NCBI RefSeq assembly: GCF_003947415.1
Contig: NZ_QHKL01000012.1
Coordinates: 62,001-126,000 of the forward strand
Reading direction: 5' to 3'
DNA from: Amycolatopsis sp. WAC 01376
GTDB lineage: Bacteria > Actinomycetota > Actinomycetes > Mycobacteriales > Pseudonocardiaceae
Length of the DNA: 64,000 nt
Shown here: positions 1 to 7,681 of the stretch, in pieces
How the letters are laid out: every line of letters begins with the position of its first letter
Position numbering within the stretch: position 1 is the first letter of the stretch
The notes under the pieces: model-generated
What the model was told of the DNA's origin: nothing
The model's input: the letters and a program-made list of their open reading frames with translations, nothing else
Database searches by the model: none
Program-made: the position numbers and the translations under genes

Positions 1-107
1 TCGCCGAGACCGAGCGAACCGGTCAGCGAGGTCACCTCCGGAAGCAGGTCTTGCCTGGTCAGCGCGTCGAACTCGGCTTCGGTGCCGGCGGGCGGGAACG
101 AGATCAC
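1..107 (-). CDS. N-terminus of an unidentified protein (partial)
   Basis: A reading frame runs off the left edge from a GTG at 107. It begins VISFPPAGTEAEFD and continues with codon use typical of the neighbouring genes. A TACGGT hexamer lies 7 bases upstream of the GTG, which fits a leaderless transcript with its own -10 box. The gene lies downstream of, and on the same strand as, the TetR gene ending at 149. Only about 35 residues are visible and no family can be named. It could be spurious, but the third-position GC pattern and start context argue for a real gene. Confidence 0.45.
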   Translation of the reverse strand, partial: MISFPPAGTEAEFDALTRQDLLPEVTSLTGSLGLG

Positions 108-148
108 GGAGCCGACCGTAAAGCAGCGAAGCGCGGGCGGCGACGCAT

Positions 149-715
149 TTAACCGCTGCGCTCCAGGAGCGTCCGTGCCGCGCCGAGCACCAGGCGGCAG
201 ACATCGTCGGGATCCGCGCTGGCCAGCGGCTCCTTGCCGGTGATGTCGCGGACCAGGCCGATCCCGAGCAGCCAGGCGAGGATGAGGTCGGCCCGCAGGT
301 CCGCGTCGTCGGCGTCGGTCAGCGTGGCGAGCACCTGCGCGTACTCCTCGGCGGCCCGGCGTCGGACCGCGGCCGCTGCGCTGTCGTGGCCGGTCGAGCG
401 CAGGTACGCGTCGAGTGTGCGGTCGCGTCCGGTGTCGGCCTTCAGCATGCTGCGCAACGCCGTCCCGAGCAGTTCGTCCGGTGGCGTGGTGGCGAGCTGC
501 TCGCGCCCGCCGCGTGCCAGGACTTCCTCGAAGAGGGCGTCTTTCGAGCCGAAGTAGCGGAACAGCAGCGCCTGGTTGGCCCCGGCGCGTTTCGCGATGT
601 CCCGCACGGTCGTCCGGTCGAAGCCGCGCTCGGCGAAGAGTGCCGCCGCCGCGTCGAGCAGGGAGGCTCGGGTCGCGGCCGCGTCACGCTTGCGGACCTG
701 CGGTTCTTCCGTCAT
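149..715 (-). CDS. TetR/AcrR family transcriptional regulator
   Basis: A 188-aa one-component repressor. The N-terminal helix-turn-helix spans roughly residues 10-57 (AAATRASLLDAAAALFAERG, then TTVRDIAKRAGANQALLFRY), and the ligand-binding C-terminal half is divergent, as usual for the family. The start MTEEPQ at 715 was chosen because the longer frame would run through the operator. The gene is divergent from the P450 at 828, and a near-perfect 20-bp palindrome (781-800) lies between them. Autoregulation and repression of the P450-ferredoxin pair are inferred from that layout. The inducer is unknown. Confidence 0.9.
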   Translation of the reverse strand: MTEEPQVRKRDAAATRASLLDAAAALFAERGFDRTTVRDIAKRAGANQALLFRYFGSKDALFEEVLARGGREQLATTPPDELLGTALRSMLKADTGRDRTLDAYLRSTGHDSAAAAVRRRAAEEYAQVLATLTDADDADLRADLILAWLLGIGLVRDITGKEPLASADPDDVCRLVLGAARTLLERSG

Positions 716-780
716 CGGGCAAAGGCTAGCCGGACGTCGCACGGTAGGCGCATTGACGCTCAGCGTGGTCGTGGTTAGCG

Positions 781-800
781 TTGTAAGCAGTTGCTTACAA
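781..800. promoter_or_regulatory. TetR operator between TetR and P450 genes
   Basis: An inverted repeat, TTGTAAGCAG followed by TTGCTTACAA, with 9 of 10 positions symmetrical. It sits 66 bp upstream of the TetR start and 28 bp upstream of the P450 start. The core GTAAGCA/TGCTTAC is the kind of site bound by many TetR-family repressors. It is AT-rich against a GC-rich background. Confidence 0.75.
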
Positions 801-827
801 ACCGCCGAGCCGGGGGGTTTCCGGACA

Positions 828-2018
828 ATGACCACCACCGACACCGAATTCACCGCCTATCCCTTCAACGAAGACGCCGGTCTCGAGCTCGACGAGGCGT
901 ACGCGGCCGCCCGCGCCACCAAGGGCATGCTCCGCGTCCGGCTCCCGCACGGTGAGCCGGCCTGGCTCGCCACCCGATACGCCGACGCGCGCTTCGTACT
1001 GGGCGACAAGCGGTTCTCGCGGGCGATGGCCGCGGAGAAGGACGAGCCGCGGATGGCACCGGGCAGGCGGCCGGGCGGGATCCTGAGCATGGACCCGCCC
1101 GATCACACCCGGCTGCGCACGCTGGTCGCGAAGGCGTTCACCATGCGCCGCGTCGAACTGCTGCGACCGCGCGTCGCCGAGCTGGCGGCAGGGCTGATCG
1201 AGGACATGAAGGCCAAGGGGCAGCCCGCCGACCTGGTCGAGGACTACGCGCTGCCGATCCCGGTCGCGGTGATCTGCGAACTGCTCGGCGTCCCCGTCGA
1301 GGACCGGCCGAAGTTCCGCGTGTGGAGCGACGCCGCGCTGTCGACCAGCCCGCTGACCACCGAAGAGATGATGGCCAACCAGGACGAGCTGCGGGCGTAC
1401 ATGCACGTGCTCGTCGAGCAGCACCGAGCCCAGCCGCAGGACGACCTGATGACCGCGCTGATCGAAGCGCGCGACGTCCGCGACAGGCTGAGCGAGCTGG
1501 AACTGGTCGACATGTGCATCGGCATCCTGATCGCCGGGCACGAGACCACCGCCAGCCAGATCCCCAACTTCGTCTACGCCCTGCTCGAACAGCCGGACCA
1601 GCTCGCCCGCCTCCGCGCGGACCTCGACCTGATCCCGGCCGCGGTCGAGGAGCTGCTGCGGTTCATCCCGCTGGGTGCCGGAGCCGGCTTCGCCCGCTAC
1701 GCCACCGAAGACATCCACGTGGGTGACGTGCTGGTGAAGGAGGGGGAGCCGGTGATGGTCGCCATCGGTGCCGCCAATCGGGACGCGCTCCAGTTCACCT
1801 CGGCGGAAACCCTCGAATTCGGCAGGGAGAGCAATCCCCACCTCGGTTTCGGCCACGGCGTGCACCACTGTCTCGGCGCCCCGCTGGCCAGGCTGGAACT
1901 GCAGGAGGCCATGCGGGCATTGCTGCGAGATCTCCCCGGACTGCACCTCGACGGCGATATCGTGTGGAAGACACAGATGCTGGTGCGGGGGCCCCGTTCC
2001 ATGCCGATCGGATGGTGA
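828..2018 (+). CDS. Cytochrome P450
   Basis: A 396-aa class I bacterial P450 mono-oxygenase. Visible motifs in order: the I-helix AGHETT (about residue 236) for oxygen activation, the K-helix EELLR (ExxR, about 274), and the haem-binding loop FGHGVHHCLG with the proximal cysteine near residue 348. The length is typical of the soluble actinobacterial CYP105/107-like groups. Electrons probably come from the 3Fe-4S ferredoxin encoded 3 bp downstream. The ATG at 828 follows the TetR operator directly, so expression is probably repressed by the divergent TetR. The substrate cannot be read from the sequence. No other biosynthetic genes surround it, so a detoxification or tailoring role is equally possible. 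Confidence 0.93.
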   Translation: MTTTDTEFTAYPFNEDAGLELDEAYAAARATKGMLRVRLPHGEPAWLATRYADARFVLGDKRFSRAMAAEKDEPRMAPGRRPGGILSMDPPDHTRLRTLVAKAFTMRRVELLRPRVAELAAGLIEDMKAKGQPADLVEDYALPIPVAVICELLGVPVEDRPKFRVWSDAALSTSPLTTEEMMANQDELRAYMHVLVEQHRAQPQDDLMTALIEARDVRDRLSELELVDMCIGILIAGHETTASQIPNFVYALLEQPDQLARLRADLDLIPAAVEELLRFIPLGAGAGFARYATEDIHVGDVLVKEGEPVMVAIGAANRDALQFTSAETLEFGRESNPHLGFGHGVHHCLGAPLARLELQEAMRALLRDLPGLHLDGDIVWKTQMLVRGPRSMPIGW

Positions 2019-2020
2019 GC

Positions 2021-2236
2021 ATGAGCTGGAAAGTCGACGTCGATGGCGACACGTGCATCGGCTCGGGGATGTGTGCCGCGCTGAAGCCGGAGGTCTTCGA
2101 ACTCGAAGGCGCCACGGCGACGGTGGTCAAGGGGGAGGTGGATCCGGACGAGACGGTGCTGGACGCGGCGGATTCGTGTCCCGCGATGGCCATCGAGGTG
2201 ACGGAAAAGGGCGAGGTGATCGGGCCGCGGCCCTGA
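2021..2236 (+). CDS. 3Fe-4S ferredoxin
   Basis: A 71-aa small acidic electron carrier of the P450-associated type. Cysteines lie in DTCIGSGMCA (residues 12 and 18) and in ADSCPAM. The fourth ligand position of a 4Fe-4S cluster is replaced by glycine (CxxGxC), indicating a 3Fe-4S cluster. It starts 2 bases after the P450 stop and is almost certainly co-translated with it. An in-frame ATG at 2012 that overlaps the P450 stop is an alternative start. It would shuttle electrons from a ferredoxin reductase encoded elsewhere. Confidence 0.92.
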   Translation: MSWKVDVDGDTCIGSGMCAALKPEVFELEGATATVVKGEVDPDETVLDAADSCPAMAIEVTEKGEVIGPRP

Positions 2237-2289
2237 TGACCGCTCGTTAATGCGTGGCGGTCGTCGGTGAAGAGGCGTAGGACGACAGG

Positions 2290-3510
2290 GTGAGCGACGA
2301 CGGCTTGACCCTCCGCACCTTGACCACCGACGACCTGCCCGCACTTTCGGACATGCTCGCGCGAGCGTTCCTCTCCGACCCCTCGGAGGGGTTCCGGCAC
2401 CGCGAGGGGCTGGTGTTCGAGCCCGACCGTTCGCACGGCGTCTTCGACGGAGACGAGCTGATCGGGATGGGGGAGATCCTCAGCCGGAAGATCACCGTCC
2501 CCGGGGCCGGCCCGACGCCGTTCGCGGGGATCACGTCGGTCGGCGTCGCTCCGGGACATCGGCGGCGGGGCGCGCTCACCCGCGTCATGCGGGCGCAGTT
2601 GCACGGCCTGCACGACGACGGCGCCGAACCGATCGCCGCGCTGTGGGCGTCCGAATCGGTCATCTACCCTCGCTTCGGGTACGGCCTCGCGGCGCAGTTC
2701 TACCGCGCGAAGATCCGGGCGAAGGCGGCGTACCAGCCCGGTGTCGAACTGGAAGCCGAACGCGTGCGCGAAGTCGGGCGTGAGCAGGCGATCCCGCTGA
2801 TCAAAGCGATCTACGACAAGGAAGCGCCACAGCGGGTCGGCGCGCTGGACCGGCCGGGCGCGACGTGGGAGTTCAACCTCGACGATCCGGAGGGGCGGCG
2901 CAACGGCGCGACCGCGTTGAAGTTCGCCGTCCTGCCGGACGGTTACGCGATCTACCGGGTGAAGAGCGATTGGCACGAAGAAGGCCCGCGAGGGACGTTG
3001 ATCGTGCAGGAACTGGTCGCGACCACGCCGGAGACGTACGCGACGCTGTACCGCTTCCTGCTCGACTACGACCTGATCGGCACGGTGGAGACCTTCGCGG
3101 CGCTCGACGAACCGCTCATCCACCTCCTCGCCGATCCCCGCAGGATCAGCCGATCCGGCGGTGACTCCCTCTGGGTCCGGCTCGTCGACGTCGATCGCGT
3201 GCTGAAGACGCGCCGCTACGGCATTCCGGTGGATCTGGTGTTCGGCGTGCGCGACGCCTTCTGCCCGTGGAACACCGGGAACTGGCGGCTCGTCACCGAC
3301 GAAGGCGGGAACGCCGACGTGACCAGGGTGGAGGACGCGCCGGACCTCGAACTGGACGTGATCGACCTCGGCGCGATCTTCCTCGGCGGCACCCGGCCGA
3401 GCACGCTGGCTGCGGCCGGACGGATCAAGGAGCGGACCGCCGGCGCGGTTTCGCGGGCGACGGCGGCCTTCGCCTCCGACCGTGAGCCGTCCTGTCTCGA
3501 ATCGTTCTAG
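2290..3510 (+). CDS. Eis-family GNAT N-acetyltransferase
   Basis: A 406-aa protein close to the roughly 400-aa length of the Eis family. These are acetyl-CoA-dependent acetyltransferases with two GNAT domains and a C-terminal sterol-carrier-like domain, known for multi-site acetylation of aminoglycosides and lysines. The acetyl-CoA loop is visible in VGVAPGHRRRGALTRVM (about residues 84-100). The IYPRFGYG segment supplies the family's conserved tyrosine. The protein ends in Phe, whose carboxylate is catalytic in characterised Eis enzymes. The start is a GTG behind a GACAGG ribosome-binding site. It lies 50 bp after the ferredoxin on the same strand, but nothing ties it functionally to the P450. 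The substrate is unknown. Confidence 0.88.
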   Translation: MSDDGLTLRTLTTDDLPALSDMLARAFLSDPSEGFRHREGLVFEPDRSHGVFDGDELIGMGEILSRKITVPGAGPTPFAGITSVGVAPGHRRRGALTRVMRAQLHGLHDDGAEPIAALWASESVIYPRFGYGLAAQFYRAKIRAKAAYQPGVELEAERVREVGREQAIPLIKAIYDKEAPQRVGALDRPGATWEFNLDDPEGRRNGATALKFAVLPDGYAIYRVKSDWHEEGPRGTLIVQELVATTPETYATLYRFLLDYDLIGTVETFAALDEPLIHLLADPRRISRSGGDSLWVRLVDVDRVLKTRRYGIPVDLVFGVRDAFCPWNTGNWRLVTDEGGNADVTRVEDAPDLELDVIDLGAIFLGGTRPSTLAAAGRIKERTAGAVSRATAAFASDREPSCLESF

Positions 3511-3515
3511 GCCGC

Positions 3516-3532
3516 ATTACCTGGCGGGTAAT
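3516..3532. promoter_or_regulatory. Short inverted repeat ATTACC-N5-GGTAAT
   Basis: Six-base perfect arms separated by five bases in the gap between the Eis-like gene and the secreted NTF2-like gene. It could be an operator for the downstream gene or a weak 3' hairpin. It resembles the TTACC-N4-GGTAA repeat at 42357-42370. Confidence 0.35.
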
Positions 3533-3567
3533 CGACTTCGCACGGTCTCCCTTGCCAGGGTGAACAG

Positions 3568-4482
3568 GTGCGAAAAATCAAGAGATTCCTTGGTGTGGCG
3601 GCGGTTCTGGTCAGTGCGACGGTGATGGGAAGCGGGCAGGCGGTGGCGGAGACGAACGAGGGTTGCCCGATCCTGGATCAGCTGGGTGACCGGGTCGAAG
3701 GCGAGGTGTCCCCGAGTGCCTGTGCCTTCATCACGAAACAGACCGAGTTCGGGGCGATGCGTTCGGACACGCCCGAAGCGCGGGAAGCCCGCGTTCGGTT
3801 GTACGGCACCGTTTTCGCCGCGGACGGGACGCTCGCCGAATCGGGCAGCGCCGCGCCGGTGCGCGGCAGGGCCGGCATCGAGAACAACCTTCGGACCCTG
3901 CTGGGAGCCTTCCCGACCTTCCGGTTCACCCCGGTGAAGATCGTGGTGAACGGCGACGCCGTCTTTTACGAGGCGGCCAACGAAGCGGTGATCAACGGAC
4001 AGATGGTGCGCTATCCGGCCGTCTACCGGGTGGTGCTCGAGAACGGTGAGGTCACCGAGGGGCGTCGCTATCACGATCGGACGGAATGGTTCCGCCCCAT
4101 CGAAAAGGAGGCACTTCGGCAACTGTTCGCCGGTGTCGCCGACAACTGTCCTCGGCAAGGGCCCGCCTTCACCGGACCGGGGCTGACGGCACCGGTGACC
4201 GACCCGAAGTGTCATCTCGCCTACCTCGGCAGGCTTTCGGGCGCGATGACCGGCGTCCGGCTGACGGCTGATCAGGCGGCCGCGGGTCCGCGTACCAAGT
4301 TCCAGGAGTACCGCGGGACCGTGCGGGCGAAGGGGCGGACGATCGACTTCGGGGTGATCGTGGGCACCGAGCCCGGCATGGTCCGCTACTACTTCGACAC
4401 GCTCCCGCTGAATTACGACGACGCGGAGATGGGTGCCCTGTTCACCAAGCTGCTCACGGGTTCAGCACCCCCTGCTCGGTGA
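3568..4482 (+). CDS. Secreted SnoaL/NTF2-like protein
   Basis: A 304-aa protein with a clear Sec signal peptide: MRKIKRF, a hydrophobic stretch, then cleavage near GQAVAE (about residue 28). The mature part holds a SnoaL/NTF2-like alpha+beta domain (about residues 75-170; RLYGTVFAADG, then YHDRTEWF) of the sort used for ligand binding or isomerisation. A second half contains paired cysteines (ADNCPRQG and DPKCHLAY). The function is unknown. The GTG start follows CCAGGGTGAACAG. The 3' end overlaps the convergent mtnA gene by 29 bp. Confidence 0.75.
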   Translation: MRKIKRFLGVAAVLVSATVMGSGQAVAETNEGCPILDQLGDRVEGEVSPSACAFITKQTEFGAMRSDTPEAREARVRLYGTVFAADGTLAESGSAAPVRGRAGIENNLRTLLGAFPTFRFTPVKIVVNGDAVFYEAANEAVINGQMVRYPAVYRVVLENGEVTEGRRYHDRTEWFRPIEKEALRQLFAGVADNCPRQGPAFTGPGLTAPVTDPKCHLAYLGRLSGAMTGVRLTADQAAAGPRTKFQEYRGTVRAKGRTIDFGVIVGTEPGMVRYYFDTLPLNYDDAEMGALFTKLLTGSAPPAR

Positions 4483-5419
4483 CCACCGCGGTGACCAGGT
4501 CGAACGGTGTGACGTCGAAGGCCGGGTTGAACACCTCCGCGCCTTCGGGCGCGACCTTCGTACCGCCGAAGCTCAGGACCTCGCCGGGATCGCGTTCCTC
4601 GATCACGATCCCGGCGCCGTCCGGCATCGCGCTGTCCACAGTGGACGACGGGGCGACGACCACGAACGGGACTCCGTGGTGCTTCGCCGCGATCGCCAGG
4701 CCGTAAGTGCCGATCTTGTTGGCGACGTCGCCGTTGGCGGCGATCCGGTCGGCGCCGACGAGCACGCAGTCCACCAGGCCGCGGCCCATCGCGGCGGCGG
4801 CCGCGCCGTCGGGCTGGATCCGATACGGGACACCGGCCTGTGCCAGTTCCCAGGCAGTCAGGCGGGCACCCTGCAACAACGGGCGGGTCTCGTCGACCAG
4901 CACGGATTCGACCAGGCCACGGGCTTGCAGATGCCAGACGACGCCGAGCGCACTGCCCCAGCCGACCGTCGCGAGATGGCCCGCGTTGCAGTGGCTGAGC
5001 AGCCGCAACGGCCGCCGCTCGCAGTGTTCGAGCACCACTTCGGTCGCCAGCCGGGAGGCTTCGTGGTTGATGCGCTCGTCCTCGTCGAGGATCGCCAGCG
5101 CTTCGGCGAGAACCGCTTCCGGCCCCTCCGGGAGCTTCGCGAGCGCGCGGGAGACACCCCAGCTCAGGTTGACCGCTGTCGGCCGGGCCTGCGCGACCCG
5201 GCGCGCCTCGGCCTCGACGTCACCCTTCGCGCGGGTCGCGAGCACCACGCCGAGCGCCCCCGCCGCGCCGAGAGCCGGTGCCCCGCGGACCGCGAGCCGC
5301 TGGACAGCGCCGACGAGTTCGCCGACCGTGCGCAGTTCGAGCACGCGATACTCGGCGGGCAGGGCGGTCTGGTCGATGATCGTGACCGCGTCGCCGGTCC
5401 AGTCGATCGTCCTGCGCAT
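4454..5419 (-). CDS. mtnA: S-methyl-5-thioribose-1-phosphate isomerase
   Basis: A 321-aa enzyme of the methionine salvage pathway that converts methylthioribose-1-phosphate to methylthioribulose-1-phosphate. It belongs to the eIF2B-alpha/MtnA fold family. Diagnostic segments are VRGAPALGAAGALG near the N-terminus, SHCNAGHLAT with the catalytic Cys, and GADRIAANGDVANKIGT with the catalytic Asp. Length is slightly short for the family (about 350). The start MRRTIDW at 5419 was chosen because the upstream extension lacks similarity and overlaps the divergent RidA gene. No other salvage genes are adjacent. Confidence 0.93.
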   Translation of the reverse strand: MRRTIDWTGDAVTIIDQTALPAEYRVLELRTVGELVGAVQRLAVRGAPALGAAGALGVVLATRAKGDVEAEARRVAQARPTAVNLSWGVSRALAKLPEGPEAVLAEALAILDEDERINHEASRLATEVVLEHCERRPLRLLSHCNAGHLATVGWGSALGVVWHLQARGLVESVLVDETRPLLQGARLTAWELAQAGVPYRIQPDGAAAAAMGRGLVDCVLVGADRIAANGDVANKIGTYGLAIAAKHHGVPFVVVAPSSTVDSAMPDGAGIVIEERDPGEVLSFGGTKVAPEGAEVFNPAFDVTPFDLVTAVVTEQGVLNP

Positions 5420-5476
5420 GGCTCCCCCGTGAAATCCGGTTGTCCCGTCGCGACCGCCTCGGTGAGGATGCGGCTC

Positions 5477-5875
5477 GTGACCATTCAACGCCACCATCCG
5501 CCCGGTCTGCACCCCACGCCCACCTACCACCACGTGACCATCGTCGAAGGACGACGGGACGTCCACCTCGCCGGCCAATGCCCGCTCGCCGAAGACGGCA
5601 AGGTCGTCGACGGCGACGTCCTCGCCCAGGTCGACCAGGTCGTCGCGAACACCGCCGCCGCGCTCGCCTTCGCCAAGGCGACCCCGGCCGACGTCGTCCG
5701 CACGGTGATCTACGTGGTCACGCCGGACGCCGAGGTGCTTTCAGCCGTATGGGACCGGTTCGTGGAGTCGGAGATCGGAGAGGCCTTCACGACCGCGAGC
5801 ACGCTGCTCGGCGTCGCGCAGCTCGGCTACCCCGGACAGCTCGTCGAGCTCGACGTCACCGCCGCCACGGCCTGA
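5477..5875 (+). CDS. RidA/YjgF/YER057c/UK114 family protein
   Basis: A 132-aa protein of the family of trimeric enamine/imine deaminases that neutralise 2-aminoacrylate-type intermediates. Recognisable elements are the opening PPGLHPTPTYHHV strand, VHLAGQCPLAEDG, and the C-terminal VAQLGYPGQLVELDV strand. The canonical catalytic Arg at the C-terminal end (usually RxxVE) is not obvious here, because the segment reads GQLVELD. It may therefore belong to a non-archetypal RidA subfamily. GTG at 5477 is preferred over ATG at 5468 because GAGG at 5464 gives proper spacing only to the GTG. It is divergent from mtnA. Confidence 0.8.
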   Translation: MTIQRHHPPGLHPTPTYHHVTIVEGRRDVHLAGQCPLAEDGKVVDGDVLAQVDQVVANTAAALAFAKATPADVVRTVIYVVTPDAEVLSAVWDRFVESEIGEAFTTASTLLGVAQLGYPGQLVELDVTAATA

Positions 5876-5901
5876 TCTCTCGCTCGCCGAGTCTGCGAAG
5901 T

Positions 5902-5954
5902 TCCGTGAAGGCCTCCTTGAGGGACTCTGGGTCCCTCAAGGAGGCCTTCACGGA
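5902..5954. repeat. 24-bp perfect palindrome at convergent gene ends
   Basis: Arms 5902-5925 and 5931-5954 are perfectly complementary with a 5-base loop. The core is GTGAAGGCCTCCTTGAGG. It lies between the RidA (+) and DUF1877 (-) stop codons and has no U-tract. It belongs to the dispersed type I palindromes of this window (GAANGGNCCNTTS core). Confidence 0.9.
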
Positions 5955-5972
5955 CTTCAGGGCGCGCCCGCG

Positions 5973-6437
5973 TCAGGTGATGATCGTGACGACCGGCTCC
6001 TTGGCCTTCGCGGCCCCCGCGAAGAAGGTCACCAGCTCGTCGTAATACCCCCGCACGTAGTCCAGCGCGTCGGGCTCGTCCCAGATCGACGGGTAGATCC
6101 CCTCGGCCTCGAGCTCCGAGACCTCGACGCCCTGCGAGAGCTGATCGAACCCGGTCCGTGTCATCTCCGCCGAGATCGTCCGCACCTCGTCCGCGGTGAA
6201 CCGTCGCGGCGGCCCGTCACTGTCGGCTTCCCCCAGCAGCGTCCCGCCCAGCACGAAGTCGACCTCGAACCCGGCACGCCCCACCAGGAACCACAGCGCG
6301 TGCCACGCCTTGTCGATGTCCACCGCCCGTTCGGTGCCGGCGGCCTTCTCGGCGTACTCCCAGTACCGCTCGGGTTTCTCGCTCAGTTCACGCAATTCCC
6401 CGGGCGTGACCCGCAGATACGCGCCGCACATGCCCAT
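5973..6437 (-). CDS. DUF1877 (YfbM-like) family protein
   Basis: A 154-aa protein with the family signature MGMCGAYLRVTP at the N-terminus, the WHALWFLV helix in the middle and ALDYVRGYYDELVTFF near the C-terminus. The molecular role of DUF1877 is not established. It begins 3 bases after the PIG-L deacetylase stop and is presumably co-transcribed with it. DUF1877 genes appear in polymorphic-toxin immunity contexts in some genomes, but nothing here indicates that. Confidence 0.88.
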   Translation of the reverse strand: MGMCGAYLRVTPGELRELSEKPERYWEYAEKAAGTERAVDIDKAWHALWFLVGRAGFEVDFVLGGTLLGEADSDGPPRRFTADEVRTISAEMTRTGFDQLSQGVEVSELEAEGIYPSIWDEPDALDYVRGYYDELVTFFAGAAKAKEPVVTIIT

Positions 6438-6440
6438 CGG

Positions 6441-7235
6441 TCAGAGCCCGGCCATGAGGTCGGTCTCCGTGATGCCAGGACCCTGCCCGGCACGGATGAA
6501 CCACTCGACGCCGAACGCCCCCGCGAAAGCCTCGTCCGGCATCGCGAGGAAGAACGAATCCTCACTGATCTGACTGGCGTGCGCGCGCATCGCCGCCCGC
6601 TTGGCGGGCAGGTACGCGGTGACGTCGACCCTCGCGGTCAGGATCTCTTCCGGCTTGCCGAACTCGGAACCGTCTTCGAAATCGGGCAGGTCCTCGGCCT
6701 TCAGCTGCCCCGTCCGCACCGCCTCCTCCATGCCGCGGCGCATCTCGTCACTGTTGCTCGTCGCCTCGTAGACCCGCGGCGTGCCGGCCAGCTCGGCCGC
6801 GCGCATGCCGACGCGATGCACCTGGATGTGGTCCGGATGCCCGTAGCCGCCGTTGTCGTCGTAGATGGTCAGGACGTCGGCCTGCTCTTCGCGCAGGATC
6901 TCGGCCAGCCGCTGCGCGGCCTCCTCGACGTCGGCCTGCCAGAACGTGCCGGGCACGTCGTTGCGCGGCTCGCCCATCATGCCGGAATCGGTGTACCCCA
7001 GGAACTCCACCCGCTTGGCCCCCAGGACCTCGGCGGAAGCGTGCGTCTCCTGCACGCGGCGCTGCCACAACTCCTCTCCGTCGTCGAGGAACCCGTCCGG
7101 CACCTCGCCGACCTCCCCCCTTGTCGCGACGACGAGCACGACACGGTGGCCTTCCTCGAAGGCCTTGCGCATGACGCCCCCCGCGACGATGCACTCGTCG
7201 TCGGGGTGGGCGTGAAAACTCACCAATGTGGCCAT
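6441..7235 (-). CDS. PIG-L family deacetylase
   Basis: A 264-aa zinc-dependent N-acetyl-hydrolase of the LmbE/PIG-L superfamily. Members include MshB and Mca in mycothiol metabolism. Zinc ligands are in HAHPDDE (residues 8-14) and HPDH in the middle, and TIYDDNGGYGHPDH is typical of the group. The C-terminal part differs from Mca, so a specific substrate is not assigned. The start MATLVSFHAHPDD at 7235 is the only one consistent with the fold. It is the first gene of a two-gene unit with DUF1877 and is divergent from the trypco1 gene. Confidence 0.88.
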   Translation of the reverse strand: MATLVSFHAHPDDECIVAGGVMRKAFEEGHRVVLVVATRGEVGEVPDGFLDDGEELWQRRVQETHASAEVLGAKRVEFLGYTDSGMMGEPRNDVPGTFWQADVEEAAQRLAEILREEQADVLTIYDDNGGYGHPDHIQVHRVGMRAAELAGTPRVYEATSNSDEMRRGMEEAVRTGQLKAEDLPDFEDGSEFGKPEEILTARVDVTAYLPAKRAAMRAHASQISEDSFFLAMPDEAFAGAFGVEWFIRAGQGPGITETDLMAGL

Positions 7236-7245
7236 GGTGGGGAAA

Positions 7246-7275
7246 CTACCGGGAGGCACCGACATATTCCGGTAG
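7246..7275. promoter_or_regulatory. Inverted repeat CTACCGG-N16-CCGGTAG
   Basis: Perfect seven-base arms in the 74-bp gap between the divergent PIG-L and trypco1 genes. The placement suggests a regulatory site for one or both genes. No regulator gene is adjacent. Confidence 0.35.
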
Positions 7276-7309
7276 CGTTCCGGCGCGAAACCCACTGAGC
7301 GGAGGACTT

Positions 7310-7675
7310 GTGACGATCGACGACCACACCACGCCGGGGCGTTCGGTGTACTTGCAGGTAGAGGCCGACAACGGCCCCATCCTGGTGGAAGCCGCGATGG
7401 TCGGGGCGCAGGAGGACCAAGAGGTCGCCTCCAGGCTGCTGGCGTTCGGTGAGTTCTCCGCCGCGCTGGGTTCGGTGACGCGCTCGGTCACCGACGCTGT
7501 GATGAGCGGGCTGGGGAAGGCCAAACCCGCCAAGGTCGCCGTGGAGTTCGGCTGCGAGTTGGGCGTCGAGAGCGGCAAGCTCACGGCGATCCTCGTCAAG
7601 GGCACGGCCAAGGCCACGGTGAAAGTGACCTTGGAATGGAAGCCGGGGGAGACCGAACCGTCCGAACAAGGTTGA
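7310..7675 (+). CDS. CU044_2847 / trypsin-co-occurring domain 1 (trypco1) protein
   Basis: A 121-aa single-domain protein matching the trypco1 pattern: an N-terminal strand GPILVEA (about residues 24-30), a helical middle with FGEFSAALGSV, VAVEFGCELGVESGKLTA, and a final strand VKVTLEWKPG. This small domain is known from comparative genomics to be encoded beside trypsin-like proteases and STAND NTPases of bacterial conflict systems. That is exactly the case here, since the trypsin-NACHT gene ends 7 bp downstream on the opposite strand. GTG at 7310 has a GGAGG site 4 bases upstream. Its biochemical role is unknown; a substrate, adaptor or sensor for the protease are options. Confidence 0.85.
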   Translation: MTIDDHTTPGRSVYLQVEADNGPILVEAAMVGAQEDQEVASRLLAFGEFSAALGSVTRSVTDAVMSGLGKAKPAKVAVEFGCELGVESGKLTAILVKGTAKATVKVTLEWKPGETEPSEQG

Positions 7676-7681
7676 CCGGGT

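Noticed and set aside
828..3510. A secondary-metabolite gene cluster around the P450
   Set aside because: No PKS, NRPS, terpene or RiPP core gene is near; the cassette is self-contained.
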